Shown piece by piece: positions 23,951-34,801 of a DNA stretch of 64,000 nucleotides (positions within the stretch are counted from its first letter, which is position 1; each line of letters starts with the position of its first letter). Location: assembly GCA_036874045.1 (NCBI GenBank), contig CM072335.1, positions 27,349,501 through 27,413,500 on the forward strand. The letters run 5' to 3'. This DNA comes from Cymodocea nodosa. Its lineage: Eukaryota; Streptophyta; Magnoliopsida; Alismatales; Cymodoceaceae. Below the pieces are notes generated by a model. The model searched no databases. It worked only from the letters and a program-made list of their open reading frames with translations, and had not been told where the DNA came from. The translations under genes were made by a program, and so were the position numbers.

Positions 23951-24342
23951 TGTTATCGAAGATCACGAAGACAATGGAACCTTAGAAGGGAAGAACGATG
24001 GTAAAGAAAATTGCATCAGCGTGTCTGGCAATCTACCGTAATCTTCAATGCTAGTACTTAATTAGGTAGGGCTATCTATGATTGTCGGACCTATCGACAA
24101 GTGGATTTAGAAGGTTGTAATAAGATAATATGTCACTATTTAATAAAAGTCTTGACCTACGAAGAGAGACATCAGATTGGATCCTACCTTAGGAGAACTT
24201 GCCCAATTGATTTATTATAACCACTTACGTTCTTCCACCTTTGATCACCTCCACCAAAACTCAACCACTATGGCTCTGACAACTCGCCAGCAAGCCGTCC
24301 ACGAGGCTTTATCATTGGATGAATCAAATATCGAGGATAAAC
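23951..24342 (+). repeat. 5' LTR of the chromovirus
   Basis: Direct repeat of 28728-29117, alignable from TGTTATCGAAGATCAC to AATCAAATAT and ending next to the primer-binding site. The 3' edge is uncertain by a few bases because the usual CA end is not preserved. An open frame starting inside (from 24177) runs through the end of the LTR and is not a true gag start. Confidence 0.85.
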
Positions 24343-24354
24343 TAGTATTAGAGC
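24343..24354 (+). other. Primer-binding site (initiator tRNA-Met type)
   Basis: TAGTATTAGAGC matches 10 of 12 bases of the plant retrotransposon consensus TGGTATCAGAGC, complementary to the 3' end of initiator tRNA-Met. It sits directly after the 5' LTR, which fixes the LTR boundary and the plus orientation. Confidence 0.8.
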
Positions 24355-24372
24355 TTCCCGATCCTAGGAGTG

Positions 24373-25130
24373 TAATGAGGCCAGCCAAGATGGATGCATT
24401 CAAAAAGTTGTTATTAGATGACGGATTGGCTATGCTACGCATAGAGATGGACACAAATCAGTAAAATCTACAACAGGAATTGATGGGAATGACACAATAC
24501 CTGGGAGGTGAGATATCAAAGCTTAGCCAACAGTTGCAAGCTGCAAATGTGTTGTCCCAACCAAAGGCTCACCAGAATCAGGAAGGGTCGTCGTCAAGAA
24601 TCGAGAAGGGAGAGACTTCTTTCCCAAAAATTTCTGTAGTTAAATTTCTAATATTTGATGAAAGCCAAGATCCAACGATGTAGGTATATAAGGCGGGACA
24701 ACACTTCCACTTCCATAATGTGGCACCAAAGCAAAAGGTGACCATGGCAGTGTACCATCTCGATGGCATTGCCCTCGAATGATACTGGTTTACATCTAGT
24801 CAAGAGGATATGTCATGGGAGCAACTAGCGAAGGCCGTCATTGCTCATTTTAGACCAAGGGGGGAGGACGCCATGGCAACACTAGCCAGGTTGAGGCAAA
24901 ACAGCGATCTGGATGACTATCAGCAGAGCTTCAAGAGGCTCAACAACCAGGTACACAACTTGGACGAAAACAAGAGGCTTAGTCTTTACTTAAAGGGCTT
25001 GCATGACACCCTACAATATGACGTCCGGTCGCTCCATCCCCAATTATTGAAAGAGGCCATTGAACTCGCCATCTACCAGGATCTAAAGTTGAAGGAACAA
25101 TGTCGCTTCTATCACATTTAGAATAAAAGG
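24373..25130 (+). pseudogene. Retrotransposon gag remnant
   Basis: The frame starting near 24373 or 24388 (MDAFKKLLL) gives a coiled, Gln-rich N-terminal part, then the capsid-like retrotrans_gag segment with WEQLAKAVIAHFRPRG, LRQNSDLDDYQQSFKRL and YLKGLHDTLQYDV. In-frame stops occur at about 24462, 24681 and 24780, and the frame ends at 25119. A CCCCA pentamer repeat (25171-25195) follows where a zinc knuckle would be expected; I see no CCHC box. The intact protein would form the particle packaging element RNA. Confidence 0.85.
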
Positions 25131-25459
25131 CGAGAATTACTTCTAGCTACTCAACCACTACTGCTGCCAGCACCCCACCCCACCCCACCCCACCCATCCA
25201 TGTGTCGACCACCTGTTCAACAGTGTTCACCGGAGGAACTTGAATAGTACAAGCAATAAGACTTGCGCTTTGACTGTGATGAATGTTGGGTGTAAGGCCA
25301 TCAGTGTAGAAAAGGGGAGGCATTTCTCATACAACTTGTCGAATGGGAAGAGGAGGATGGTGAATATTACGTTGACGTGGGAGATAACGAACCTAAGGTG
25401 TCTCTACATGCCATTAGTGGACGTGTGGTATCCAAAACCATGTGTTTGTACGAGGAAGT

Positions 25460-28400
25460 GAACGATATACGAGCCTTAATACTTATTGACATAGGGAGAA
25501 TCAATAACTTTTTATCTCAAGAATTTATCTAGCAAATCGGAAGAACCATCACCATGTTTGACAAATTCTCCATCAAGGTGGCCAATGGCGATGTAGTGCC
25601 TTGCATGGGAACGTGTGAGGGCATTATGGTCCAACTGCAGGAGGTAACCATGCACATCTATTTTGATGTTATACCATTAGGTACTTACGATGTTGTCATG
25701 GGGATGGAATGACTTGAGAATTTGGGATGAGTTACGTGGGACTTTCCAACCAAGATAATGGAGTTCACCTATGATGGTGGACGGTGCCATTTGCAAGGCA
25801 TTCAATGTCACCCATTTGTGCCGAGAGATGGGGTTGATTATGACAAACTTTTACATAAAGCTCAAGAGGTCTTCATGGTTGACATATAGGGCAGCAAGGA
25901 TACAAGAGATCTTAGCGAGATTGACTCGCTATCTACAGACTTAGCTCAGATTCTGTACAAGTTCTCAAGGGTGTTTGATGAACTAAAGACCTTGCTGCCA
26001 CCAAGGCTTCATGATCATCAAATTTCCCTCTACCTAGATAGTCGTCCATTAACGTGTCGCCCGTATCATCATTCACTTCAACAAAAATAGATTATTGAAG
26101 ATAACCTTGATTGTTTATTGCGAGAAAGGCTTATTCATCACAATTGAAGCCTGTACGCTACACTAGTCTTGCTTGTCTGAAAAAAATCTGAAGAGTGAAG
26201 GATGTGTGTGGACTATTGTCACCTTAACAACTAGACTATCAAAGATAAGTACCCTATCCCTTTGATAGACGATTTGCTAGATGAGCTTGGAGGCAGCTAA
26301 GTTTACTCCAAACTGGATTTGCAATTCGGCTACCACTAGATGCACATGAAAGATTTGGATATCTACAAGACGACCTTTAAAACCCATAACAGCCATTTTG
26401 AATTTTTGGTAATGCCATTTGGGCTTACCAATATGTTGTCAACATTCCAGGCACTCGTAAATGATATCTTCAAAAGTTACCTCCAAAAATTTATGTTGAT
26501 TTTTTTTGACGACATATTGATCTATGGCAAAAGTTGAGAGGAGCACCTATTGCATGTTTCAACAGTGCTACAAATGATGATAGAACATCAACTCAATGCA
26601 TGATAGAAGAAATGTAAATTTGACGTTTGCCAAATTCAATATCTTGGTCATGTCATCTCACCTGATGGAGTAGCAACGAAGGACAGGAAGATTTTGGTTG
26701 TCCAATGTTGGCCCATACCAAAATCGCCCAAGGAGTTGCAAGGATTCTTGGGTCTTGCTTATTATTACTGAAAGTCCATCGCTAATTATGAAATGATTGT
26801 CTTGCCTTTATTCAACTTACTTAAAAGGGCACATTTCCACTAGAGTCCTGAAGCACAAACAACATTCGACCAACTTAAGTCTTCATTAACATATGCATCG
26901 ATATTAATTCTCCCCAACTTTGATCAACATTTTACTATTTAATGTGATGCATGTAATGAAAGGATGGGTGCGATACTCATGCAACACGATTGGCTAGTAA
27001 CTTTCCTTAGCAAACCATTTAACAGTCAGAAACGAAGCATGCCTATTTACGAGAAAGAGATGGAAGCTATCACTATCGCTATCGCTATTCATAAATGGCA
27101 CAACTATTTAGTAGGTGTCCCCTTTTGTGATCTGGATCAATCATGAAAGCCTCAAGCATTTATTGGAGCAACAAGTGCACACTAACGCTTAACATAGGTG
27201 GTTGCTCAAGTTTATGGGATTCAACTTTAGAGTTGAATATAAGCAAGTACAATCCAACAAGGCCGTCGACATGTTATCTTGGGTTGCACCCCTTTTGGAG
27301 ATCCATGACATACCAGGGCCGCAAGTTAATTGGTATAAAGATATTAAACTTGCTTATGAAACTGATGATTTTTTAAAGGAACGACTACAAGGCCTACATA
27401 AAGGTCGACTGGATCACTCAAGAATGGTGTTCTTTTTAGGAAGGGGCGTGTATTCCTTCGTTACAACACCCCCTTACCTAACATGTCATCAAGGAGTTAC
27501 ACGACACATGTCTAGGGAGTGAGTCTTAACTATGAACGCACGTTGGCCATGGTGTGAAGGAATTTCTATTGAAAGGGAGTTACCAAAGAAGTCAAAGAGT
27601 ACGTTAAGAATTGTGAAGCATGCCAATAGTGTAAGGCGAACCATCTCAAGTCGATTGGGCTCCTTCAACCACTCCCTATGCCTAAGTTGTTGTGGCATTA
27701 CATTTCGATGGATTTCATCATTGCTTTACTACTGTCAAAGGGTCACACTACTATCTTCATCGTCGTCGATCGCTTAACTAAGCACACACATTTCATGGCA
27801 TTAAAACATCCATATATGGCTCGTATGGTCATCAATGTCTTCATTGGTAATATCATCAAATTACATGGGGTGCCAACTTCCATTATAAGCAATTGCAAGG
27901 CCATCTTCACCAGTCATTTTTGGAAGGAAATATTTATACAAATGGACATTAGTTTAAAAATGAGTTCGGCTTACCATCCCCAAATAGATGGCTAAATCGA
28001 GGTACCTAATTGGTGTTTGGAGACCTATCTCAGGTGTTTCTACTATACTTCTCCATCATCGTGGATCGATTGGCTGCCCTAGTCAGACTTCTACTATAAT
28101 ACACAAATGCATTCATCTATTGAACGATTTCCATTTAAGGCGGTGTACAGTTTCCCACCACCCACACTCTTGACGTATGTACTGGAGACAATAAAGACAA
28201 ACATTGTGACCTAAGAATTACAATAACATGATGCAATACTTTAATCTCTCAAAGATAGTTTACATCATGCCAAAAATTGTATGAAATAGTTGGCGGATAA
28301 AGGATGTCGGGAGAATTTCTTGAGATAGGCAGTTGGGTCTACGTCAAGTTTCAACCTTGTCGTCAATCATCGATAAGGGAGCGACACAGTCACAAGCTCC

Positions 28401-28700
28401 AACCATGGTTCTTTGAGTTGGTCCCTCCTACGAGAAAAGATCCATTCCACCTTTCATGTGTCTCAACTCCGCCCTCAACATGGCGTGGCTCCATCAGACG
28501 CGTCCTCACTTTTGCCACCTCAATATCACGACACAATGATCGATTCAGAGAGGCTTTTACAACGACAATTCATCAAGAAGAATAATTGGTCGTTTACACA
28601 ATTACTTTTTCAATGAAAGGGACAAGGCGTCGACGAAGCCACATGAGAGGACTACCCTGAACTCCATTCAAGGTTTCCTGATTTGCACCTTCAAGGACAA
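25460..28700 (+). pseudogene. Retrotransposon pol remnant with chromodomain
   Basis: Blocks in order are: an aspartic protease-like part (about 25460-25740; the active-site triplet region is altered) and reverse transcriptase (about 26040-26560, with FLVMPFGLTN and FFDDILIY, which contains the catalytic DD pair). Next come RNase H (about 26900-27290), an integrase core (about 27680-27990, with IVVDRLTKH and SSAYHPQ) and an integrase tail (FHVSQLRP, 28450-28480). Last is a chromodomain-like end (about 28590-28700, with KGQGVDEAT and a FPDLHL motif). The chromodomain places it among chromoviruses, whose integrase targets heterochromatin. Stops and frame changes occur throughout, so no enzyme can be made. 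Confidence 0.88.
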
Positions 28701-28727
28701 GTTGTGACTGATGATGGCGAGAGAAGT

Positions 28728-29117
28728 TGTTACCAAAGAACACAGAGACAATGGAACCTTGAAAGGAAAAGAATGACGACAAAGGAAACTACATTAATGC
28801 GTCTGGCAATCTATCGTAATCTTCGATATTAGTGCTTAATTAGGCAGGAGTATCCATGATTGTTGAACTTGTCGACAAGTAGATTTAGAAGGTTGTAATA
28901 AGGTAACATGTCGTTATTTAATAAAGGTCTCGACCTACGACATTGGAGAAGTAGATTACATCCTACCTTGAGAAAATTTGCCTAACTGATTTATTATAAC
29001 CACTTACGTTCTTTCACCTTCGATCACCTCCATCCAAACTCAACCACTATAGCTCTAACAACTCGTTTATAAGCCATCGACAAGACTCCAGCGTCGAACA
29101 AATCAAATATGGGCACT
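28728..29117 (+). repeat. 3' LTR of the chromovirus
   Basis: Second copy of the LTR, opening TGTTACCAAAGAACAC after a purine tract and alignable to the 5' LTR up to about 29110. It is followed by TTCTG, the same five bases that precede the 5' LTR. Confidence 0.85.
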
Positions 29118-29122
29118 TTCTG

Positions 29123-29750
29123 CCCTTGGCGCCGTCGACGGCCAGAGAAGGCGTTGCTCCCTTGGTACCGCCACCGCCGACGAACGCATGTGTCCCCTGT
29201 CCACCGATTCGCAAAAATGCAGGGTAAAATTAGTCATCGTTGGAATGGTCACGTGTAAAATAGATTATAAGAAAATTTTCTGTTGACGTGTACTCAAATT
29301 ATAAATTATTAACGATCTCGAGAATAACATTATAGGTAAAAGTCCCTAACCTCGGAAATTAGCCGGTCAACAGCTCGGAGGCGACAGTCAAAATGGCAGG
29401 GACGATTTGACCACTTTGACGTTCTCGAGTTAAAAAACCAACGAAGGGTTGCCGCGACGACCAGGTAATCTTTTGGCCCCATGTTTCCATCGCTTTCAAA
29501 ATCCATGGATGTTCAAGTCGCTCCGCCGTTGGATCCGAATCGGACGCCGTCCAAAAGCTTCCAAGGGAAACTCGATCGCGTTCGTGGAAGATGATCGAAC
29601 AGAGGTAATCAATCACGCACGGCAGCCGATCAAAACCGTCGATCCCACCCTCGGGTCCAACTTGCCTTAGACGACTTTAAAGGAAGACTGGTCGTGGGCT
29701 TCTTAATCAGTGTGATTAATTAATTTCCATCAAAACCTTGTTCTCATCTG
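29123..29750. other. Unassigned region right of the chromovirus
   Basis: A GC-rich patch (29118-29215) directly follows the target duplication and may be the other half of the sequence split by the insertion. A short frame with MDVQVAPPLDPNRTPSKSFQ starts at 29479 and an overlapping 73-codon frame at 29449. Neither is recognised. Confidence 0.4.
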
Positions 29751-29770
29751 CTTTTATATATATATATATA
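29751..29770 (+). promoter_or_regulatory. TATA box of small-protein gene 1
   Basis: TTTTATATATATATATATA about 130 bp before the start codon of the first MEGLIPF gene, giving a leader of about 100 nt. Confidence 0.5.
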
Positions 29771-29899
29771 CATACATGCATGCTTACACATGCCCACACT
29801 GTCGTCCTTCATAAACTTAGATCAGATATTTCGATCCAGCCGTCACCTGATCGATCTGCTACGTATTAATTTATTCACCCAAGAGAGAGGTAGATCGAG

Positions 29900-30127
29900 A
29901 TGGAGGGTCTGATACCGTTCGTGATAGAGAAGATAAAGAATATGCAGGAGAGAAGCAAGTACCAGAGCTTGCCGGAGGAGGAGGAGGAGGAGGAGGAGAG
30001 AACTGGTGATCGTGGAAGCCAAGACCGGTTACGGCCTTACCGCCGCAGGTCGAGGTACGGTCTGTCGTCCTCGTCCTCGAGCTACGTCGGAAATTCTCTG
30101 GCATTTGCTGCTGCAAGCAATAATTAG
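29900..30127 (+). CDS. Small plant-specific protein, MEGLIPF type, copy 1
   Basis: An intron-free frame of 75 codons plus stop. It starts MEGLIPFVIEKIKNM, then ERSKYQSLP, a run of seven or more Glu from a GAG repeat, an Arg-rich part and a Ser run. The N-terminal pattern MEGLIPFxIxxIKNxxExSxYxxLP is shared with the gene 2.2 kb downstream. Plants have many small proteins starting MEGLIP; their function is not known to me. The start is supported by the paralogue, an upstream TATA box and a purine-rich context. No signal peptide is obvious; the start could form a short amphipathic helix. The conserved head with a divergent, low-complexity tail suggests relaxed constraint outside the first 25 residues. 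Confidence 0.75.
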   Translation: MEGLIPFVIEKIKNMQERSKYQSLPEEEEEEEERTGDRGSQDRLRPYRRRSRYGLSSSSSSYVGNSLAFAAASNN

Positions 30128-30129
30128 CT

Positions 30130-31900
30130 GCACGATTATGAAAAAAAAGTTGTTCATTGTTAATTTACTGCAACTTGTGAGAGAGATGGAGAGATGTCTG
30201 CCTTAACCTTCTGTTCTTCTTCTTCTTCTTATAATTATCATTATATTTGCTGTTAATTAAACGGCATTAATGAGTGTCGCAATATTTTTAAAATTATCCT
30301 TGACGAATGCATCTTTTTTATGGTATTATATATGAAATTCTGGATATTATAATTTGAAATTGCTTTCAGATAATATCGATATCATCTATCAATCTGTCAA
30401 TGTTACAATCTTTTTTATCAATCTATCGATCTATAATGACACAGATGTTCGTTTTATAATTTAAATATAACAACTTAAAATCTATTAACATTAAGATTTA
30501 CATCTAAAATAAAAAGATCTTTTTTTAAAACGTTTGTTTTAAATACAATTTTACAGACTCTAAGTTAATGAACATATACAACATTTATAGCTCTAAGTAT
30601 TTACAATCTCATTTTTCTTCTAAATAAAATAACGAGTGGATGAAGGCAAAATTCACACATTTACGTACAGATTCCATCGTTTAGAAGTCTCGAACTTTAC
30701 CTATTGACTGCGACGAATTACCTCTGTTAACAAATTATTGAGGTTTGATGAGTACTGACAATTGAAAAACCCAGTAATGTAGTGACTTTCTGTCCCTACA
30801 ATTATTCTCCTGCGAACTAATCTCTTACCAAATTACTATCATTATCCGAAGTCACCATGCAACACCAAGGCTTTCATTTTATTTTATTTCGTTGATTGCG
30901 TACGCAGTAAAGAACGCTGACGCGTAGCATCATTCGGCTGCCACGGTTCCCCCCTACCTTTTCTTTAATTTTTTATTTTCAAAATTTGCAGGTCATCGCA
31001 TGACGTAAATTTGAACGTAGAAAGATTCGAAATTACGTTTGACTTTTCCTAATTATGATCCTGCGTTTCTGGTCTTCTTTTTTGGGAATATTTTATAATA
31101 ACGACGTGTGATCGATCAAGACGTCTCACTTGCCGAAAGAGAAAGGGCGACCCCTCTGTGTGGATTTGAATCTGGCAAATAATGAAATAATTAAGCTTCA
31201 CTTTTTTTTTCTTTTTTTGTTTCGTCGTCTGTTAATACATCTTAATGAAAAAAAATCCAAACAACCTATTCTTCCTAAAAAATATTAAATAATTATTCTT
31301 TTCGTCACGTGTCATCAATTTGAAAAAAAAAGGAAAAACAAACCCAGTAGCCAGAACGGAGCTGGCTCCTGTGGTTTCCGCCGAAGCTAATCGCGTCAAC
31401 ATTCCCTTCGCTTTCCATGCACGCCTTCCTACGTCGTCTTGCGGCCCACGGTTTGACGAACCCAATAGAAAAACCATGCCCGCGGTGCAATACAACCGTG
31501 AAATCCCAGCGATATCGTCGTTTCTATGACTGAAATAAATTCTTACGGTGGCGTGCGATGGTAAAATGTTTTTATTGGGATCATATATTCGTATCGATGG
31601 TCGTGCGTCCAAGATGTGAGACGTTGAACGTTTTGAAGCCCACGCAAGTAAAAATAACAAACGGTTGAAATTAATAGGCGTTGTCTTTAGAGTTGAGATG
31701 GGTTGGATAGATAGATATGCGCGCGCCCGTTGGACGCACACACACGGTTTCTAGAAAGTTTTTGAGCCCACAGGCCATGTCTATCTTCTACCGAAACTGA
31801 AAGAACAAGATTTTTCTTTCAACACCTGTAAATGCGAAAGGGAGTTGGTAGAACACAGACGTGTGAAGATTCTCTCGCCTTGCACGGTGACGTGGTTGGT
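30130..31900. other. Spacer between the two small-protein genes
   Basis: The start is the presumed 3' untranslated part of copy 1, then AT-rich sequence. Frames near 31232-31741 overlap on both strands and are unrecognised. The last part is the promoter of copy 2, with a pyrimidine-rich TCC/TTC tract at 31907-31950. Confidence 0.5.
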
Positions 31901-31965
31901 TCACCTTCCTCTTCTTCTTTATCCTCCTCCTCCTCCTCCTCCTCCTTCTCCCCCACCCCTGCTCC

Positions 31966-31972
31966 TATAAAT
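31966..31972 (+). promoter_or_regulatory. TATA box of small-protein gene 2
   Basis: CTCCTATAAATGCCC, a consensus TATAAAT about 155 bp before the start codon of the second MEGLIPF gene and just after a TCC-repeat tract. This is standard core-promoter spacing for a plant gene. Confidence 0.65.
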
Positions 31973-32123
31973 GCCCGTTCACATCCGCCATCGCCTGCCG
32001 CCTCCAACACTGAGAGCAATTAGTTAGTTAATTACTCAAGCCCCACCAAATTACAGAGGAAGGTTGAAGTCGTTAGCGCGCGGTTGTTGAGCCGAAGGAA
32101 GGAATTGAAAGAGAGATCGATCG

Positions 32124-32363
32124 ATGGAAGGTCTGATTCCTTTCCTGATCCAGACGATCAAGAACAACAAGGAGAAGAGCATGTACCGGTGCCTGCCGTC
32201 GGAGGGATCCAATCGCGGCGGGAGGGACGGCTCCTCCCACCACTACCGTAGGTCGACGTGGTCGTCGGACGTCTCCGTCGGCCCCCACCAGGCCGAGCAC
32301 CTCAGGCACAGGAGCGCCACTGCCAACCGCGGACTCTCCGAGCCTCTTTCGGCAGGCCGTTAA
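32124..32363 (+). CDS. Small plant-specific protein, MEGLIPF type, copy 2
   Basis: An intron-free frame of 79 codons plus stop. It begins MEGLIPFLIQTIKNNKEKSM, then YRCLPSEGS, followed by a Gly/Arg/Ser/His-rich tail. It is the tandem paralogue of the gene at 29900: same strand, same start motif and same spacing of Tyr and LP, but an unrelated tail. A consensus TATA box and a leader of about 120 nt support the start. The product is probably soluble and basic. The duplication must be fairly old, since only the first 25 residues align. Function is unknown. Confidence 0.78.
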   Translation: MEGLIPFLIQTIKNNKEKSMYRCLPSEGSNRGGRDGSSHHYRRSTWSSDVSVGPHQAEHLRHRSATANRGLSEPLSAGR

Positions 32364-34690
32364 TCCCTTAAGATAATTAATATATAGACGAGAATAATCG
32401 AGTGGAGCCGAAGGCTCATGTCCATGGCTATCGAATGTTTTTGCTTTATTTACGTACTACTATTTGCTCTAGCTTGTTGATTAATTTGGTGTGAACTGTG
32501 AAGAAGAGACACCGAGCTTTATTTAATTTCTTCTTCTGATCGATCTCATGTAAATGAGTACGTTTTACTTAATTAAGTAAGCTGTACAAATTAATGTTCG
32601 CCACCATCCTGTCCCGTTGTATATCAGTGATATTTATATATATAGTGATAAAAGCATGCAAGTTAGCTATGTTTGCAAAATCTCTAGCTACACTAGACGA
32701 ATGGATGATAATGCTGCTTTTTTCCTGTGATAATATTGGTAGTGATTTTGTTTGTTGAAATTTGCAATCAAAGTCTCCTCTGGAAATACAGAAAATATTT
32801 GGTTCTCCTGAGGTAAAACCTTAAAACGTTATTGTTACCTAACAAATAATGAGGACGTGTTTGATTATACTATATATACATGTATATTAACGTTTACTAA
32901 AAATACGAATATTGTTATCTAATTAATTAAGTGAGATATTGGACCTTTTGATTACAGCGCAAGAAACCGGTTTGACCAGACAGCTTTGACTGATATAAAA
33001 AAGAAATAAATTAATAACTCCTATGGAGAGAAGACGAGACATAAAAAATTCAATTTAAAAAGAAAAAGCAAAAGTATTAACAAAAGATAAAAAATGGAAC
33101 AAGAGAACGAACGAAAGAAAACGACCATTGAAAAAAGTGACGTCATCCATTACGGCCATGTTTCCCCGCCCACCCTTTAAAAAAATATATATATCAAAAT
33201 CCATTACAAAAATGGATGGTGGAGATCTCACCCTCGACGTGGTTAGGGTCATGTCTACCGTACATCCATTTGCGCAAACAATGATCCCGTGCATGAGAAT
33301 TCCAACATCTCAAAAATGTGTGTGTGTTTTTTTTATATAATGTCGATTTTTTAATCTCACTTATTTTTTTTCCTTTAAATGTATTGCAAGTACGGATAAT
33401 CATTGGGGATGGATTCTTTTTAGTGTTCCTCTCGATTTCTGTTAAAATTTTTGTATTTACTTGTATTCAAGTTTCGTTAACACCTACGTACGAATATCAT
33501 TTTTCATTTGAACTATTATCGTTCATTGTCAAGTCAATTCTAATTAATTGAATTGATTAAGGCTGTGTAATATTATTATTTTTACGAGGTTTAAATCTTG
33601 ACGAGAATATTCAAAAATTAAAGATAATATATTTACCAATGACATTACTGGTGACAGCTAACCAATTCTAAGGTCCCACTTGATTAAGATGATTATAGAG
33701 CTGTCAACCATAACGATGTTTTTTCGTTGTAGTCGTGATCTAAAACAAAATGCATTTGACACGTCAAATCATGGTAATAATATGGTCAATTACGTATGGT
33801 GACTTGTGGGTTTTATAATCACGATAATTGAACTTTAATTTGATTATCATGTCATTTGCACCTATAGTTTGTACAAGCGTAATTCAAATCATACAGAATT
33901 ATAAAAAAAAGATCTCGTGACAATACTTCCTGACCCCTAAGCTTTTTATTGTCTCGTATGATCTGTGTAATATCAATTGTACATCATCAAATATATCTAT
34001 AAACCAAACAAATGACTATCGTTTTATAGTTTATTTAACTATTCAAATCCTAAAATAATGGACATGTTTCTTGACACTAATTCCAACATTAATTACTGTA
34101 CGACATTAAAAAGGCTGTGATGTACAATATCAAGTTGCGCAATTGCTTATAATCCTATTGTTCGTGTTTTAATTTAAAACACCTTTGAAGATACAGGTAA
34201 TTATCTTTTCTTGGTATCGACTTTTAACTTTTTTCTCCAAGTGGAAGAAATACAACATTAACGTCTCTTTCTCTTCATCCAACATGTTATATATTCTTTA
34301 CATAAAATTATTAGATCGTTGAATTTCTTTCACGGAGGCATACACACGTTAATGTAAATATACTGTTAGTTTGCTGTAAGTCTTATGTATTAAACTTGAT
34401 CAAACTTATGTTAATTAATTGTATTATTTTAGTCGATTCTTATGAAGATACACAAGTATACACGTACAAGGCATATGCTTTTGGGCGAGGGCTGGTCAAA
34501 AGTCAACTCACCGCGGCGCCTGCGTCAGTTGCATCACCATCAATCATCGTCCTCCAACAAGATTCCAGCCATCGGTTCCTCTTCTTCGTTGCTATTTTAG
34601 ATTCCAAACCTGACAAAAAAAAAGGCCGAAAACCTAAAAAAAATTAGGGACAGAGCAGGGGAGAGCCAGCCTGCCGCCGGTGCTTTGTCC
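32364..34690. other. Intergenic region before VDAC
   Basis: AT-rich with frames under 85 codons that I do not recognise (33055-33550, 34396-34647). No clear RNA gene or element boundary. The last 100 bp form the VDAC promoter and leader. Confidence 0.5.
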
Positions 34691-34691
34691 G

Positions 34692-34715
34692 CCCCCCCCC
34701 CCCCCCCCCCCCCCC
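34692..34715 (+). repeat. Poly-C run, 24 bases
   Basis: An uninterrupted run of about 24 C residues in the presumed VDAC leader, 87 bp before the start codon. Length is likely to vary between plants and between reads. Confidence 0.9.
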
Positions 34716-34801
34716 TTCCCCTCCTCCCCTTCCTTCGCCTTCCCGTTCCCCGCTTCCGCACGAGAGAGATCGAAACCGCAGCTCTCGGTGCTGCCGCAAC
34801 C

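Larger units (their letters stand above)
23951..29117 (+). mobile_element. Decayed Ty3/gypsy chromovirus retrotransposon
   Basis: A full-length, inactive LTR retrotransposon of about 5.2 kb. LTRs of about 390 bp start with TGTTAT (23951) and TGTTAC (28728), agreeing at roughly four of five positions by eye. A primer-binding site abuts the 5' LTR, a purine-rich tract (GGCGAGAGAAG) precedes the 3' LTR, and TTCTG flanks both sides (23946-23950 and 29118-29122). Domains run gag, protease, reverse transcriptase, RNase H, integrase, chromodomain, as in plant chromoviruses. Every domain has stops or frameshifts. Many LTR differences look like C/T or G/A transitions, expected from deamination of methylated cytosine. 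The divergence implies an old insertion. Confidence 0.9.

Noticed and set aside
23811..24041. 76-codon plus-strand frame
   Set aside because: It crosses from the leader-like sequence into the LTR at 23951, so it cannot be an ancestral gene.
24177..24464. Open frame of 95 codons at the start of the chromovirus read as gag N-terminus
   Set aside because: Most of it lies inside the 5' LTR and upstream of the primer-binding site at 24343; the true gag start must follow the PBS.
28728..29117. Idea that the right-hand repeat is the start of a second, tandem copy of the element
   Set aside because: The repeat ends where the 5' copy meets its primer-binding site, and TTCTG flanks both sides, so it is a normal 3' LTR.
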